Assembly: GCA_963969365.1 (NCBI GenBank)
Contig: OZ017749.1
Coordinates: 1,302,001-1,366,000 of the forward strand
Length of the DNA stretch: 64,000 bases
DNA from: Asterochloris sp. CNOR1
Taxonomy: Eukaryota > Chlorophyta > Trebouxiophyceae > Trebouxiales > Trebouxiaceae
Direction: 5' to 3'
Shown: positions 34,918-46,960 of the stretch, in pieces
Layout of the letters: each line of letters opens with the position of its first letter
Position numbering within the stretch: position 1 is the stretch's first letter
Position numbers and translations under genes: made by a program
The notes under the pieces: generated by a model
Seen by the model: the letters and a program-made list of their open reading frames with translations, nothing else
Database searches by the model: none
Told to the model about the DNA's origin: nothing

Positions 34918-36643
34918 CTAGTCTCTCCCCCCTGAGGCAGGCAGCTTGGCGCTGGGCGAGGCTTCAGCTGCAGCTGTCAATCGAAACAGGCCAGCATGCG
35001 CAGATGCTGGCCGCTGCAGGGCATGCCTGGGGCTCATCAGACGCTTGGGGGTATGAGACCTGCAGGGGTGTACAAAGTAGAAAGGCAGCGGTCTTGGCTG
35101 TTCAATAATGCAGGCAGCGGCAGCGAGTACCTGCAGAGTGGCCTTGCAAGAGCAAACAGCGACAGATTGCCGCCACAGCAGCGCAACGCCACACATGGTC
35201 AACTCACCTGTTGCACATCTAGACGCCTACAGGCCTCTAGCGCAGTTGCGGCGCTGCAGGCCAGCCTTGAGCACAGGGCCGCCCTCCTTTGACCAGCGCA
35301 TCCAGTTCTGCAGCCTGCTTCCAGACAACTGCAGCTGGCCTGACCACACATTCTCTCTACTTGCTACTGGCGGCTGCCTGATGAGGCACTGCGCCTTGCG
35401 CCTGGGCTGCAGCATGCTGCTCTCAAGCCTGGGTGGTGGCTGGCTGCTGCAAAACTGCAGGAACGCACTCTGGCGACTGGAAGGGCCTCCTGCTCCTGCT
35501 GAAGCATTCTCGGCAGCCAGCTGCTGCAGGGTGAGGCCCAGAGCAGAGAGAGAGCCATCTGTCGTAGCACCAAGCCTGTCATGTGCCCTAGCACTGCTTA
35601 AGGGCGGGTGCTGAGGCTGCCCCAAAAGCCTCCCCTGCAACCGCTGTGTCCTGCCGCTGTCCCATTGGCGGCCACCCACCTGGACCGAGCTGGGGACACC
35701 AGCAGCAGCAGTTGGGATCTCGCTCATGACCAGCTGCTGCTGCTGGTGGGCACGCACCATTTGGAGGCTGCTCTTCACAACCTGCACTGCCTTCGCCTTG
35801 CCATTTCCAGCCGCATGCCTTGGTGCCCATGGCTGTCCGCCTGAAGACGCTGTGTCACGAGGTTGACCCTCCCCGCAGCATTGCTGGGACCTGTGACTGG
35901 CTGACAGGATCCCACTCCAGTGCGTGAGCAGGTCCAGGGTGCGGGGCAGTGCTGGCCTGCCACAATTGCTGCTGCCCAGATTGCTGGCCCATGGCTGCTG
36001 CCGCAACTGTGGCTTGTGCTGGTAGGAGCCCTGCACATACCCAGCACACAGGTCACAGTATCCAGAAATGCTGCGGTAGAGCAGAGCGCCTCAGCAGCAA
36101 GCTGCACGTTACTCATGCGCAGGGAGCCGTCATTGGTCTCAGACGCTGTGGCCTGTGCTGGAATGCAGATTGGTAGGCACGCAGCCTGCTGTATGCAGGC
36201 AGGTACAGATTTGAGGGGCATGCTGACAAGTCCGTGCAGCAATATTGCCCGCAGTGACTGCACTTTGCGGAACGGGTGCAGTCACAGTGAGCTTGTAGGG
36301 TCTGCCTTGCTGATCTTTGCGCTGGTATTGTTTCTTGGCTGCACATGGGGCCCTGTCCTGCTCTTGCTTCTTAGCAGCTCCACCCTTGTGCCATAGTACG
36401 TGGCAGTCAGCCAAGCTCTACATGACCTCCAGGAGATACATCGCCAAGAGTCCACCGCTGTGGCAGACCTAGCTGCAGCCCTCACCTGGCCCCTTCAAAG
36501 CTCACAGGGGTCAGCAGCAGCACAGCAGCAGGCTTGGGCAGCAGTGCCAAATGCTCGTCTCGCCTGAGGTCTCGCAGCTCCACCCAAGTTGAGGGGTGGC
36601 CCAGGGGCAGTGAAGCATGCAGGGGATTTGGTCCACCAGTCAT
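34918..36643 (-). CDS. Unrecognised Gln/Ser-rich protein
   Basis: A start at 36643 opens exon 36486-36643: MTGGPNPLHASLPLGHPSTW, then VELRDLRRDEHLALLPKP and a hydrophobic AAVLLLTPVSFEG before a gtgagg donor. Further open blocks: about 36260-36400 (Lys/Gln-rich, with KKQYQRKDQQGRPYKL), about 36080-36170 (ETNDGSLRMSNVQLAAEAL), and a long one from about 35850 to 35227 (SLQMVRAHQQQQLVMSEIP and on, polar). The last exon at about 34918-35063 ends in ASPSAKLPASGGRD before TAG. The first exon faintly recalls ubiquitin C-terminal hydrolases, but no catalytic Cys or His motif follows, so I do not name it. No signal peptide is seen. Confidence 0.45.
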
Positions 36644-36989
36644 AGGATAGGAGCTTTAGAGCTAAGTCTCAGGCCTCGAGGAACCATAACCCTCTGCCTC
36701 ATTATGCTTGAAGTGTTTGCGCCGCGGATGTGTATGCATTATGTGAGCATACATAAGCCTGTCAGGGCTTGTGTATGCTGAGTGTTTGTGAGATGTATAC
36801 AGCTTGGTCTGCTAGTGTAATTCCATGTGACGTTAATTGTGCCCCCTCTCCTGCTCTCGCGGCCACACATGGTCAGCAGATGGCGAGCTTGGCAAGGTGA
36901 ATTGGCTGCCCACCGTCCTGGGTGCAGAGCTCAAGTCAGAGCTCAGCAAGGTATAGTAAAGCAGCCCTGAGGCAGCAGCTGCCAGCACC

Positions 36990-37250
36990 CAGCCACAGCA
37001 GGCTCAGCAACAGTCGCAGGCGCAACAGGGACAGCACTTCACAGGAAAGTTACTAGGACAAGATCCACTACTCTGAGCAACAGGAGGCCCCTTGCAGAGC
37101 AGCCCCAGCAGCCCCACCAGGTAAGCTGTTTTAAAGGGCTGCTGCTGATTCTGGCTTGTCTTGGTGCCCCTGGCCCCCTCCTGACCTTCAGAGACTCACT
37201 GAGGGAAGGTGCAAAGCAATCGATGCTGATGTAGGCCACCCTCATATACG
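36990..37250 (+). repeat. Partner of the 8018-8290 repeat
   Basis: Same order and orientation as 8018-8290, sharing the aacaggaggccccttgcag block and the tail caaagcaatcgatgctgatg. Divergence is visible throughout, so the copy is not recent. Confidence 0.7.
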
Positions 37251-40183
37251 ACAGCAACTGGCACTGTGCCTTTGCAACATGCCAGCCAGCAAGCACAGTG
37301 CAGACTCACGCAGTGTGAGCGGCAGTGGTCGCAACGGGCTGCGAGGAGTCCGAGGCAATACAGCCATATAGCGGGCCAGCCTCATAGGCGAGAGCTGCAG
37401 AGTGCAGCAAAACTGGCGCAGTGGAGAGCAGTCTGCACCCTGCAACAGCTGGCTGCTGACAGGGCTGCTCACTGAGCTGCCAGAGTTCGGCAATGATTGC
37501 ACCAGGCTGCTGCCATAGTGCGGAGGACAGCTGCTGACAATCGTGCATCAGGCAGCCGACCTATGCACTCCACAGACATGCAACTAGCTGCTGACGGTGC
37601 TGCTGCTGTCGCCGCCAGGCAAGCACTCAAGTTGTGGCAGCAGGCACGTTGTGCAGCACAAGAGGCACCTGTGTTTCAATGTAAGAGCATGCATTGCAGC
37701 AGGCGCAGCTGGACAGTGCTGAAGCAATTGTGCTCAAGTCAGCTGCTTTTTGTGACTGGCAGTGCAATGCAGATGCGGCGGCGCAAGTTGGGCATCCCGT
37801 GACTCACAGGATTGTCCTGCACCCCGGCTTCCACGTGGTGCACAGCAGGCTAACAGGTCCTGAATGCCACAATCATGATGACCGCCACCAGGTGGGAAAT
37901 ATGGTTGAGGAGTGCAAGCACTGCAACGCGCTGTCTGGGCTGACAGATCAATGCGTGGGGGCACCCCAGTGCAAAGGTGCCTTCACCAGCAGAATGCTCA
38001 GTGCCTCATTGTTGGCGGGATCGCTTGATCAGCAGGCACAGACAGCTATATGTGGCGTTGTTCAGGGTCAGCTGAGACTACAACGTTATGGCTGTGGCTC
38101 AAAAGAATCTCACCATAGCAAGTGGGGCGTCTACACTGAGTAGTTTGTGTGCAGGGAAGCCTTCAGTTGATCCATACTTAGGCATTGCACATTGATTCAT
38201 GTATGCTAGAAACTTCAACAACACATGACTCCAGAGACAGGCCCCTTGAGCGAGGAATGTAAATGCTGATGTGGATTATGTAGTGACAGTGTTGTGACAC
38301 AAGGCGTGGGAAATTGTTCCCCATCATGATCTCCCCAGAAGGTTTTTCTCATCTCTTGAAGTCACTAGATCTGAGTGGCGATGTGCACTGACCGACAGTC
38401 TTTGCTGAATTTGGGGGCACCCACCAATGCCATTGGTGACAAGCCAGCTTTGAGACTCCTGCTCACCTGTGCTTCTAAATAGAACCTTACCTCATGCCTA
38501 GGTCCATCAGGCTCTAGGCCAACAACATGCTGGTGAGAGGCCACTCATACCCCTTGCCCTATGGTTTAGCAAAGCCTGCCTGGGGAGCTGCCGCCGCTCA
38601 TGTTGGATCCCAGACTGCTGGGCAGCCAACAAGGGTCTCTCCAAGGTATGGCCATTCCCCTCTGGTGCCAGTCTTTTGCAATTTGCATTTCACCAGCTCA
38701 AGTGTGCCTCTCCTGGCTGCGGCAAGCGATGTTGACCTCAGACTCACACAGCTTGGCTGGATCGGAAGTGCAGCGATGTGGCTGAGGCACATGAATGACT
38801 TGTCCGGCACTGGGTGGTTGACTGGGTCATCAGCAACTGCACTTTGTCTGGCCAGTCCATCCTGGACCACAACAAGCATATTGACTGGTAAGTGGCTGGC
38901 AAGCAATCCTGAACTGCACGATGGGACAGGCCTTTGCTTCTGAACCGGAGGCTGCCATCTGCAGCGCCATTGGCAGTGCTGCCCTTGCATCTCAGGCAAT
39001 GTTGCTTCTCGCCTTGCAGAGTGGCACACAATGCTGTCAGTGGGCTTCTACGGCAGCAGCCTGACCCCTCTGTTGGCGTCACAAACGTGTCACCCCCGCT
39101 GTTACCTGCACAGGGGTCCGCAGGAAATTTAGCCTACACGGTGGCTGGAGGCTGGGCAATGCAGCTTGCCACTTGCTCAGCTCCATACGTCGTGAAGCTA
39201 GCCCGCCTTGCTGGAAGATGCGCTCAAGTTGTCCACCCCCTGCAGACACCTGGTGGTCAGTGCAGGTCGTGCAGTGTGTCACTGGCTGAGTGCAGCAGCC
39301 ATCGTTGCCAGCAGCATCTGAGAGCTTGACATGAGCGTGCCGGGAGCATGGGCTGCAGACATCATTCACGGCCATTGACAGGCTGACGTGTCGCAGGTGC
39401 GCTCATCTCAACTGACTCATTCCTGCTGCACGTCCAACAGTGACCATGGACACAATCACTCCAAGGCAGCCAATTTGACTGTCAACTGCACCTTGCTGCA
39501 GGCTTGGTCAGCACAAAAAATGTCGCACAGTGGCCCCAGCCATCGTCCACTTGGATGGACAGGTAGCATGAACCATCATGGCATGTCACTTGTTGTTGAG
39601 CACTGATGTAACACCTACCTGAATGGCAGGGTCCTGCATGGCGAAAGGCTGTTGTGAATGTCAGCCTATGTCAGTTTGCTTAAGCATGGCCTACATGCCG
39701 CACCCCTGTGATTCCAGCTGCATGCTTGTCAGACTGCTCCCCGCACAGACCCATTTTCATCCAGTCAGTGACACACCTTCTGCACCCCACAGCCTGTCTG
39801 TCATGCTGATTGCCTGTGGTGACCTCAGTCGCTGCATTGAAAACCTGTCATTCAAACTGCCCGTTGCCGCATGCAGGTGCTGCTGCATCAATCCATCTCA
39901 CAGAGCAAACACACCAGCCAAAATGCTTACACGACCCTCAATATAAGGGGAATAGGTGTGCCCTCCACCTGACATCCTCAGCACGGCATGGCAGACCACT
40001 GACAGCATGTACTGGCCTGTCAGCCACAGCATGCTGCAGCAAGACAAGCGGTGGCGCAGCGGATATGTGCGTGCTGACTTGCCTTCTGGCTGCAGGCGCG
40101 CACTACCTGCCCAATGTCAAAGATGTTGCGGCGGCAGCCCCGCTGCCAAAATTCATCTTGGCAGGTGAGATGATGTTGCCGGC

Positions 40184-40210
40184 GGGGGGGGGGGGGGGAG
40201 GGGGGGGGGG
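40184..40210 (+). repeat. Poly-G tract
   Basis: Fifteen G, one A, then eleven G, followed by agga. Such a run can form G-quadruplex DNA and is prone to length change and to sequencing error. Confidence 0.9.
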
Positions 40211-40479
40211 AGGACTGAACAGCTTGTTTCAGCTCCGCTGCCTATCATGCTGCACTGCAGCTAAACCCTTGACACCGAACCACACCAGCGCGCTGTCCCT
40301 CAGCCGCATTGCAAGCTGCCAAACTCTCAGCAGCCCATTGCACCTGGGCTGCAGTGTTGCCAGAAGATCATATGGACAGCTCATACCTGAGGTCCCCTTT
40401 TCCATGGGTCCCACGTGCTAGATGGAGGGGTTGCAAAAACAGCTTGATGTTGCCCATCAAGAGCAAGTCTACCGCCTAC

Positions 40480-40705
40480 TTTGGGGAAGCTGATCACCCC
40501 AGGGCTGGGCCAGGGGACACACGAGACTAACAAGCAGTGTCCCTGGGCTCAGACACTGGGGAGGTGCTAGGCTGGTGCGCAGATATCGGCAGGGGAGTAG
40601 GGCTGGCAGGGATACAAAGCGTGGGTCTGACTAGAATGCTCACCCCCACCTGCTGCTTTGGGGACGCTGATCACCCCAGGGCTCGGCAAAGGGACATACA
40701 AGACG
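40480..40705 (+). repeat. Local imperfect direct repeat
   Basis: A segment around ctgatcaccccagggct occurs at about 40490-40515 and again at about 40668-40685, each preceded by an ctttgggg block and followed by a ggacac/atac-type tail. About 175 bases separate the two. Confidence 0.6.
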
Positions 40706-41204
40706 GCGTGCAGTCTACACGTGCTCAGAGTATGAGCGGGCGCTGGACAGGGACGGCAAGCAATCTGAGGCTTGCACAGGCAGCAGATCTGCCCAGCCTG
40801 ACTTCGGCCAACTCGCTGCTGAAAGTAAACAGCAGGGCTGAGGGACAGGTGGCTGCAGGGTGTGATTCCTTGGCGACAGGGGCTCCCAGGCCCCTTGCAC
40901 ACCGGCATGCTGCTGACAGCTGCTGCTCTGCTTCTGTGCGGCAGCTCCCAAACTGTGGCCTTGCCCTGCTCTGCTGTTGGGCGCTGTTGCTGCAGGTTTC
41001 CGCCTCTGCCATGCTCCAGGAGAGGCCTGCAGTTTCATTGATTTTCTCTTGTATGGGAGGGGGCTCACTGCCTTGGTCAATTACAGCTGGTGTGCTGCAA
41101 AAGGGTCCTTTTGCCCCAGCATTGCCAGTCTTGCTGTGGGCACTGCGGCAGTGGGGTGCATTGCCCCCACGATGCTGTTTCACCACGCAACTTGGCGCCT
41201 GGCT

Positions 41205-41290
41205 TGTGCTGCAGGCGGCATGCTGACGTGAGGCTGGGGAGGAGACGAAGTGATGAGCTCTATGCAACATTTAGTGCATTTCTCCAGGAC
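41205..41290 (+). repeat. Partner of the 8283-8365 repeat
   Basis: Shares the gctgcaggcggcatgct block, gtgaggctgggg and gagctctatgcaa with 8283-8365, in the same orientation. Confidence 0.65.
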
Positions 41291-42167
41291 GATGTCAACA
41301 AGGGCTTATATGCCAATGACACAGTGGGCTCCCTCAGCCTGCATGGGGCGCTGCAGCGCCCCTGCCCGCCCTGGTCTGCCGCTGAGTTCATGCGGGCTGA
41401 GGGCATGGCTGGCCACCTCAGGAATGCTGGCATGGCTGCCGTGCCATAAGTCAGCTGCCGTTGCATAGCTGGGCTGCCAGAGCTCTGGACACCAGAGTTG
41501 CAGTGCCAGAGAGCAGCCTGCACGGCATTGGGCAGCTGCTCTGCCAGGCTCCATCCGCCTCAGCTTGCACTGCACACATGCGCTGGCCCACAGCTCGGCG
41601 ATGCCTCCTGCAATGCCCGGCAGCACTGTCAGAACTAAGCCCCGCCATGCACCTGCAGGGCCCACGCATGAGCATGGAGGAGCATATTGCAAAGTTCTGC
41701 AAGGTCATTTATGTGGGAGGTGAGCTGCTTGTGGATGTCTGTCTAGGTCTGTGTATGGCAGCTCCGTGTGGGTGATGGCAGAAGCTGCTGTAGGGCCGGG
41801 CCTGTTGAGCATGGCTTCAGCAGGGGCGTACCACTTGAAGCTGCAGCAGGCTATGCAGCTTGCGTCGCTGAGAAGGGTGCATGTGGCTCGACAACCGCAT
41901 GGACAGCATCTGTCCTTTCTTGCTTGGCCGCAGACAGCTTGTTGTGCTGAGCATGCTGTCACTAGTTGAGCATGCTGTCACCAGTGCCATACATCAGCAC
42001 TGCCCCTCGCACTTCCTATAGCCTGAGGAGCTCTGCAAAGGCTCATTGTACCAGTTCAGTGGCCAAGGCTGATGTCGTGCTGGCTTGCCTAGATGCTAAT
42101 GGTCAGGCAGCACCCAGCCCTTAAAATTCTGCAAGTATTGGACTATTCAGCAACCCCGCCTCCACAG

Positions 42168-42792
42168 GCAAAGAGCAGCCCTGGCGCTGGGCAGTATGAT
42201 CATTATGGAGCCATTGGCAAGCACGCCAGCTCACAGCAGCCAAATGCAGCCTCAGGGGTGCTGGGCTGTGTCACACGAGACCAGATGAGCAAGGCGAGCT
42301 GCTGTGCTTCTTATGATTGCTGCCTTGGTCTGCACAGTGAGGGAAACCCCGCCAGGTGAGTGCAACTCGCGGGAGGCAAGAGGACTGTCCAAGTGCCAGA
42401 CAGCTGATTATTGTGCAGCTTGCCCTTTACACTGTGCCAGATGCTTTGGCCCCAAGCCTGTGCTATGACCCTTTTCCTGCATGTGTGCAGCTGTACCTGT
42501 CTCCTGAGCACGACAAGCAAGGGGCAGGTGCCAGCATCCCAGGGCCCAACACAGCAGAGCAGTACAGCAGCCTTTGGAGGCAGCGCCGCTCATTACACTC
42601 CACTGCTGCCAGATGGAGCTACAGTCAGACCCCGGTGAGTGGCAGCGCATCTTGGGCTTTTCCTGCTGCTGCCCACCAACCACTTGGTAGCCACACACAG
42701 GAGCTGGCATGCTTCCAAGGTGTATGTCTTGTGCGGTGCAGCGGCTGCCACTTCGTGACTCTAAAAACCCAGGGCAGGCAGCTACTGTGTCT
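42168..42792 (+). pseudogene. PG-rich-repeat gene copy, 5'-truncated and frameshifted
   Basis: Carries only the last three exons of the gene at 13965-16682. The exon with SPGAGQYDHYGAIGKHASS is still open, and its GC donor is preserved. The exon with LYLSPEHDKQGAGASIPGP is also open. In the last exon one C of the ccagggccaggcag block is missing, so PGPGSY is lost and the frame runs on. With no 5' exons and no promoter seen, it is very likely dead. Confidence 0.75.
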
Positions 42793-43825
42793 GATATTAA
42801 TGAAGCATTGCAGCAGTGGGGTGCAATGCAACAGCCACTGCAGCCGGCTCCACAGTGCTTCCAACAACAGTACCAGCAGCAATTGCTGCAGCAGCCTCGG
42901 TCTCGCAAGGTCCTAAACTTGGTTGCCCATGATTGCACTAGGTGCTGCAGCAACCCTCTTTAGGTGCTGCAGCAACCCTCTGTACAGCCTCTGTCAGCAA
43001 ACTTGGCTTTTGGATACAGTCCATGATACGTTCTGCCTGCATTGCCGTTTCTGGCTGAAGACTGCCCAGCTGAAAAGCCTGCTATAAGCTGCGGGGAGCC
43101 TCTGCAGCAGCAAACAGGGAGAGTTACGGTTGAGGAGTGTCAACATAGAAGGGGGCATCTCTGGCAGCGAGGCAGCACTAGGCTTGGCAGGCTTCTTGGC
43201 AGGAGTGACTCAACTTCACCCGCTCGTTTCCTTTCCAAGTTTGCACCTGCAGGGCACCTCACAAGCGCTCCAGGTCTGCTCCCATGGGGGCAAGGGTCGG
43301 CGGGCCCAGGGTTCGGACTGGCAGAAATGTTGCACGTACATGGCAGCAGAGCCATGTACATTTTGGCCTATCGTTGCTTTTAGGCATCAAGGCCTGGCAG
43401 TCTTGAAGCTGCCTATCAGTCAAATCATTAGGCGCAGACCCTGATGAAGCTGGCAGCCAAGCAGTATGTGCTTCTGGCAAGCGTTTGACACTGTATTCAG
43501 GAATCAGCCCAAGAATTGTGTCACGTGCCTGGGCATCATTGCCAATCAGGCCAGGCCACCTGTAGTAGGCTGCAACATCATGGCTTTGCATCTGGCTGGC
43601 TGGCTAGCCACTAGCGCATGTCAACAATGTGGGCAGAAACATAGGCAGGCCGAAAGTCAGGTGGGACAGGCAACATCATAGAACTCAAAATCTCCAGATG
43701 TTTGATGCAGTGCAAACAGGGTGACTTTCGTGAATCAGTGGAGTGGGGAAGCAGCAAGACAAGCAAACAGTTCAGTAGATAGATGCAAGTGGCTTGTACC
43801 TTGCAAAGATGAGCAGATGAGAGGC

Positions 43826-46800
43826 TCAAGTTGCTGGAAACTTGGCCCATGCCTGCTCTAGCATGTGAGCAACTGCGTCTGAGTCCTCCTGTAGCATGCT
43901 GTAGGTGTGCAGTAGCCTCATGGTGTAGCACTCCAAGCCTTTCTGAGTCAGGTGTTTCTCAGCAAATTCTGTGCTGGCCTGGACAATCTTGCGGACCAGG
44001 CCTGGGTGTTGCCGAGCCCAGGCATACGCTGGCAGGAACTTGAGCCCTCCACTCTGCAGGAAGAGGGTACAGGCACAGCTTGCTGGCCTGCCAGTGTGCA
44101 CTGCTCAGCCACACAGATGTCTGCTTAGAGTAGCAGGTAGGCTGCAAGCTGATGACAGCATGCACAGTCACACAGAGGCCAGGCTGGGGGTTGCCCCTGA
44201 CGGCGGCTGGAGATGTGCCGGTTTGAGAACAGCCAAATCATGAGCTCTCAAGGGCGTGCTGAAGCACCAGGCCCTGTTGCGCACCTTGGGGTAAGCTGGC
44301 GGCTCCCAGAAGACAGGGACATAGTGCCGCCTGCACAGAGGTTGTGGGACTGTGCAGGGCAGTCAACCGCTCAAAGCACTTCACCATGTCAGGAACAACG
44401 GCAAACTTGTCTGCGGGCAAAGGCAGCAGGCAATGCTCAGACCTGATGCAGGGCTCACCATGGTAGCAGCAAAGGCCAGTACCTGCAGGAACCGAGAGCT
44501 GTGCTGCTGCACTGGAAGCTGACTGTTGCAGCTTGACATGGTCATGCTTGCGCATGAGCCAGTCAGCTTCATCCTGCATTTGCATGAGCCAGGCAGGCCT
44601 CACCACATCACTCGGGGTGTGTGGACCAGCAGCACCAGCACATCTGAGTATAAGAGCTGGTCCAGTCGTCCACTAGCACACCTGAAGGGTGCAGGCGGCC
44701 CCTCTCAGGAGGTGCTTCTGCAACATGCTATGGTGCCCTGGCTATCAGACCTGACACTCAGGAGGAGACTGCCTTCCATTGCATGTGCAGATCGTAAGTT
44801 GGCACCCGGCATGGCCTGGGAAGAAGAGGGGTGGTCTACATCAAACCCAAGTATCTGGAGCCTGCCGTGCGAGTCAGTCACAGCTTAAGCTGAGCATGCA
44901 GATATGCATGCCAGGCTGTGCAGTTGCTGCCTGGGGGCCACAGTCAGAGCTGGACCCTGAAAACGGTTGGTCCATCTTACGTCAACGAAAAGTAGCGTGG
45001 GTTCTCTGGACAAGCTCACCAGCCATCAGCATAGAAGATCTGCAAATCAGGAAGAGGCTGTACAGGGTGGCAGTGGTCAGTTGATCTCACACTGAAGATG
45101 TATGCAACCAATGGTCCACTAGTCTATGCTGGATGGGGAGCAGAGGCAGGCAAAATGCACTTCATTTGTGACTTGTCAGATGCCGTTCCAGCAATGCAAC
45201 TGTTGTACCTGCTTCTGTTGTGCTTATCGCCAACTGCCTGGCACCTGCTAGCTTACCATCTGATGCTGCTCAACCTGTTGCCTGTAGGGCATGGGATCTG
45301 CCAGGAAGCCGTCAATCACGGCCAAGTCCTGTGCAGAGATGATGAAATTGTTCTTTTTTGTGATGCCAGCTTTCTGCAGCCAGGAGACCAGATAAGTTGC
45401 AGCGTGTGAGCACTGTGCCAGTCACATGCATCTAGCCAAGCAAGACAGGATCAGGCAGGCGGCAGCAGCGTTGCTGAGCTCTGGCAGGATGCAGGGTGTG
45501 ACTTACAATGTACTGAGGGAATCGTCGGCTGGCTGCCAGAATGCCTGACCTACGCCCATTGGACCTGCACCAGGCAGCCTGCCTTCGATACTGCTGATTG
45601 GTCGGGCCACTCAAGGCCGGGCTCCAGGTCTGCACGTGAGCCCTGCTGCAAATGGGTTGAGTCGCTCATCTACCAAGCTGAAGTGCCAGCCAGGCAACAT
45701 CATGCAGCAGATAGACGACCCACCAAGGTCTGAACCCAGAACCACAACGCTGCAGCCAGCCACCCCACGCAGCAGCCGCACACTTCACCATTCAAGAGCA
45801 CTCGGGCCCCAGCTGAAGAGCACTGCAGACTCTCCACGCAGGGACTATGTCCAGCAGCTCAACGCTCCAGCCAGCAGGCCTCACCAGCCAGAGTCTGAGC
45901 CCAGCCACAGCACCCTTGGGTCCCGGGTATCCCCTGGCCCCGACAGCAGCTCTGACCCGTTGCTGACCATCAGAGGCAGGGGAGGACGGAAGCCACAGGG
46001 GATCAGCAGTGCATTCTCCTGCTGCTCAACATTGCACCAGCTAAGGTACTGGAATGGGGCCCCCAGGTGCGCCACCTGGGGTTCATCCCACATGTCAACT
46101 GCAGGCACCAAATGAGACAATGTAGTAAGTGAGCCGTCTGTTGCACGCTAAGCCTGCTGCAGCCTAAGACGGCCACTCCGACAAGCGGCAGCTAAGTTGC
46201 AGCTGAGGAATGGTGGCACTACCCAAAAGGTTGGAAGCCCAGAAATGCAGAGACAGATGTTGCCTTGGTCCCACATGGCCACTGGCAGCCAGCAGGAGAA
46301 ATCACGCCTGAGACATCTGGCCAGGCGGCTTCCGGCAGACAAGCTAATCATGAGAGTTGCTAGGACCATGACTTTGTGGCTGTCTCATCTCACCTGCCAA
46401 GACCATATCCTTGACCAGCGCCTTGGCCAGCAGCTGCCTAACGGGATTCAGTAAGTTTCGCTCTGCATCACCTGGAGCACAGGGAAGGGCGGTGCCGACA
46501 AGCGCCCCGCATGCTTCTGCCACCCTTGCACATTACAGTCATGCTGCTTCACCTGCTGTCGCAACTTCATGGGCCCCTCCTTGCTGCCAGGGCGCAGAAA
46601 AGCATGCCCCAGCCCAATCGAATGCAACATGAAGCCCAAAGAATGCACATTGATCCCTGTGAAGATTCTTGCAAAGATACCCTAACAGATCCCTCAAGTG
46701 TGAGCAGCAGTTATGACAGCAAATTGGTGCCGGCCACTTATGCTTTTGTGGCTTGCACGCACAGTTCAGCTTGCAGGCTCACCCATGCTATTGAGCTTGT

Positions 46801-46960
46801 TGCCACTTGCAGGGTGCCTGTTGAGCTCGCCTAGCGAGGGGTGCAGAATCAGCTGATTGTCAACCACAAACACAGCGGGAACAGGCTGCATGCCATTGGA
46901 GTGGGTAGGAAACCACTCGGGGTGTCCATCAAACTCCAGGATGTCTCTTGCCCGCAGTGG
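43826..46960 (-). CDS. GT90 glycosyltransferase copy, 5' end incomplete
   Basis: Better preserved than its sister at 17.7-21.0 kb. In minus order: about 46820-46970 (SHIIDRVPLRARDILEF, then PVPAVFVVDNQLILHPSL), about 46450-46650 (MKLRQQVKQHDCNVQGWQKH), about 45290-45410 (YLVSWLQKAGITKKNNFIIS, then AQDLAVIDGFLADP), about 44480-44600 (EADWLMRKHDHVKLQQ), about 44290-44345 (HYVPVFWEPPAYPK, the conserved HY(V/W)P motif) and 43826-44060 (FLPAYAWARQHPGLVRKIVQ, then AEKHLTQKGLECYTMRLLHT, stop). The signal-peptide end is missing: the duplication stops at 47012 and a LINE lies beyond. It may be a pseudogene; not all exon joins could be verified. Confidence 0.5.

Larger units (their letters stand above)
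36644..41802. other. 5.2 kb without an assignable gene
   Basis: Contains repeat fragments (36990-37250, 41205-41290), a poly-G tract, a 50-base local repeat, and several open frames that I could not tie to any family: 37694-38143 plus, 38527-38943 plus, 40537-41226 plus (hydrophobic), 41227-41449 plus. One short block with splice-like ends at about 40100-40163 reads AHYLPNVKDVAAAAPLPKFI. The whole stretch looks like decayed or fragmentary genic DNA. Confidence 0.4.

Noticed and set aside
36486-36643. First exon resembling the N-terminus of a ubiquitin C-terminal hydrolase
   Set aside because: The similarity is limited to a few hydrophobic and Leu/Pro positions; no catalytic Gln, Cys or His motif follows in the next exons.
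37694-38143. 149-codon plus-strand frame with several Cys and His
   Set aside because: Spacing fits no zinc-finger class that I know, and no splice partners were found.
38527-38943. Plus-strand frame, and an overlapping phase reading NCTLSGQSILDHNKHIDW before a gtaagt, thought to be a parallel beta-helix exon
   Set aside because: The phase has a stop just upstream with no acceptor in between, and no neighbouring exon supports it.
40537-41226. 229-codon plus-strand frame with hydrophobic segments
   Set aside because: Composition is Cys/Leu/Ala-biased as in other non-coding frames of this GC-rich DNA, no family motif is visible, and it runs through a local direct repeat.
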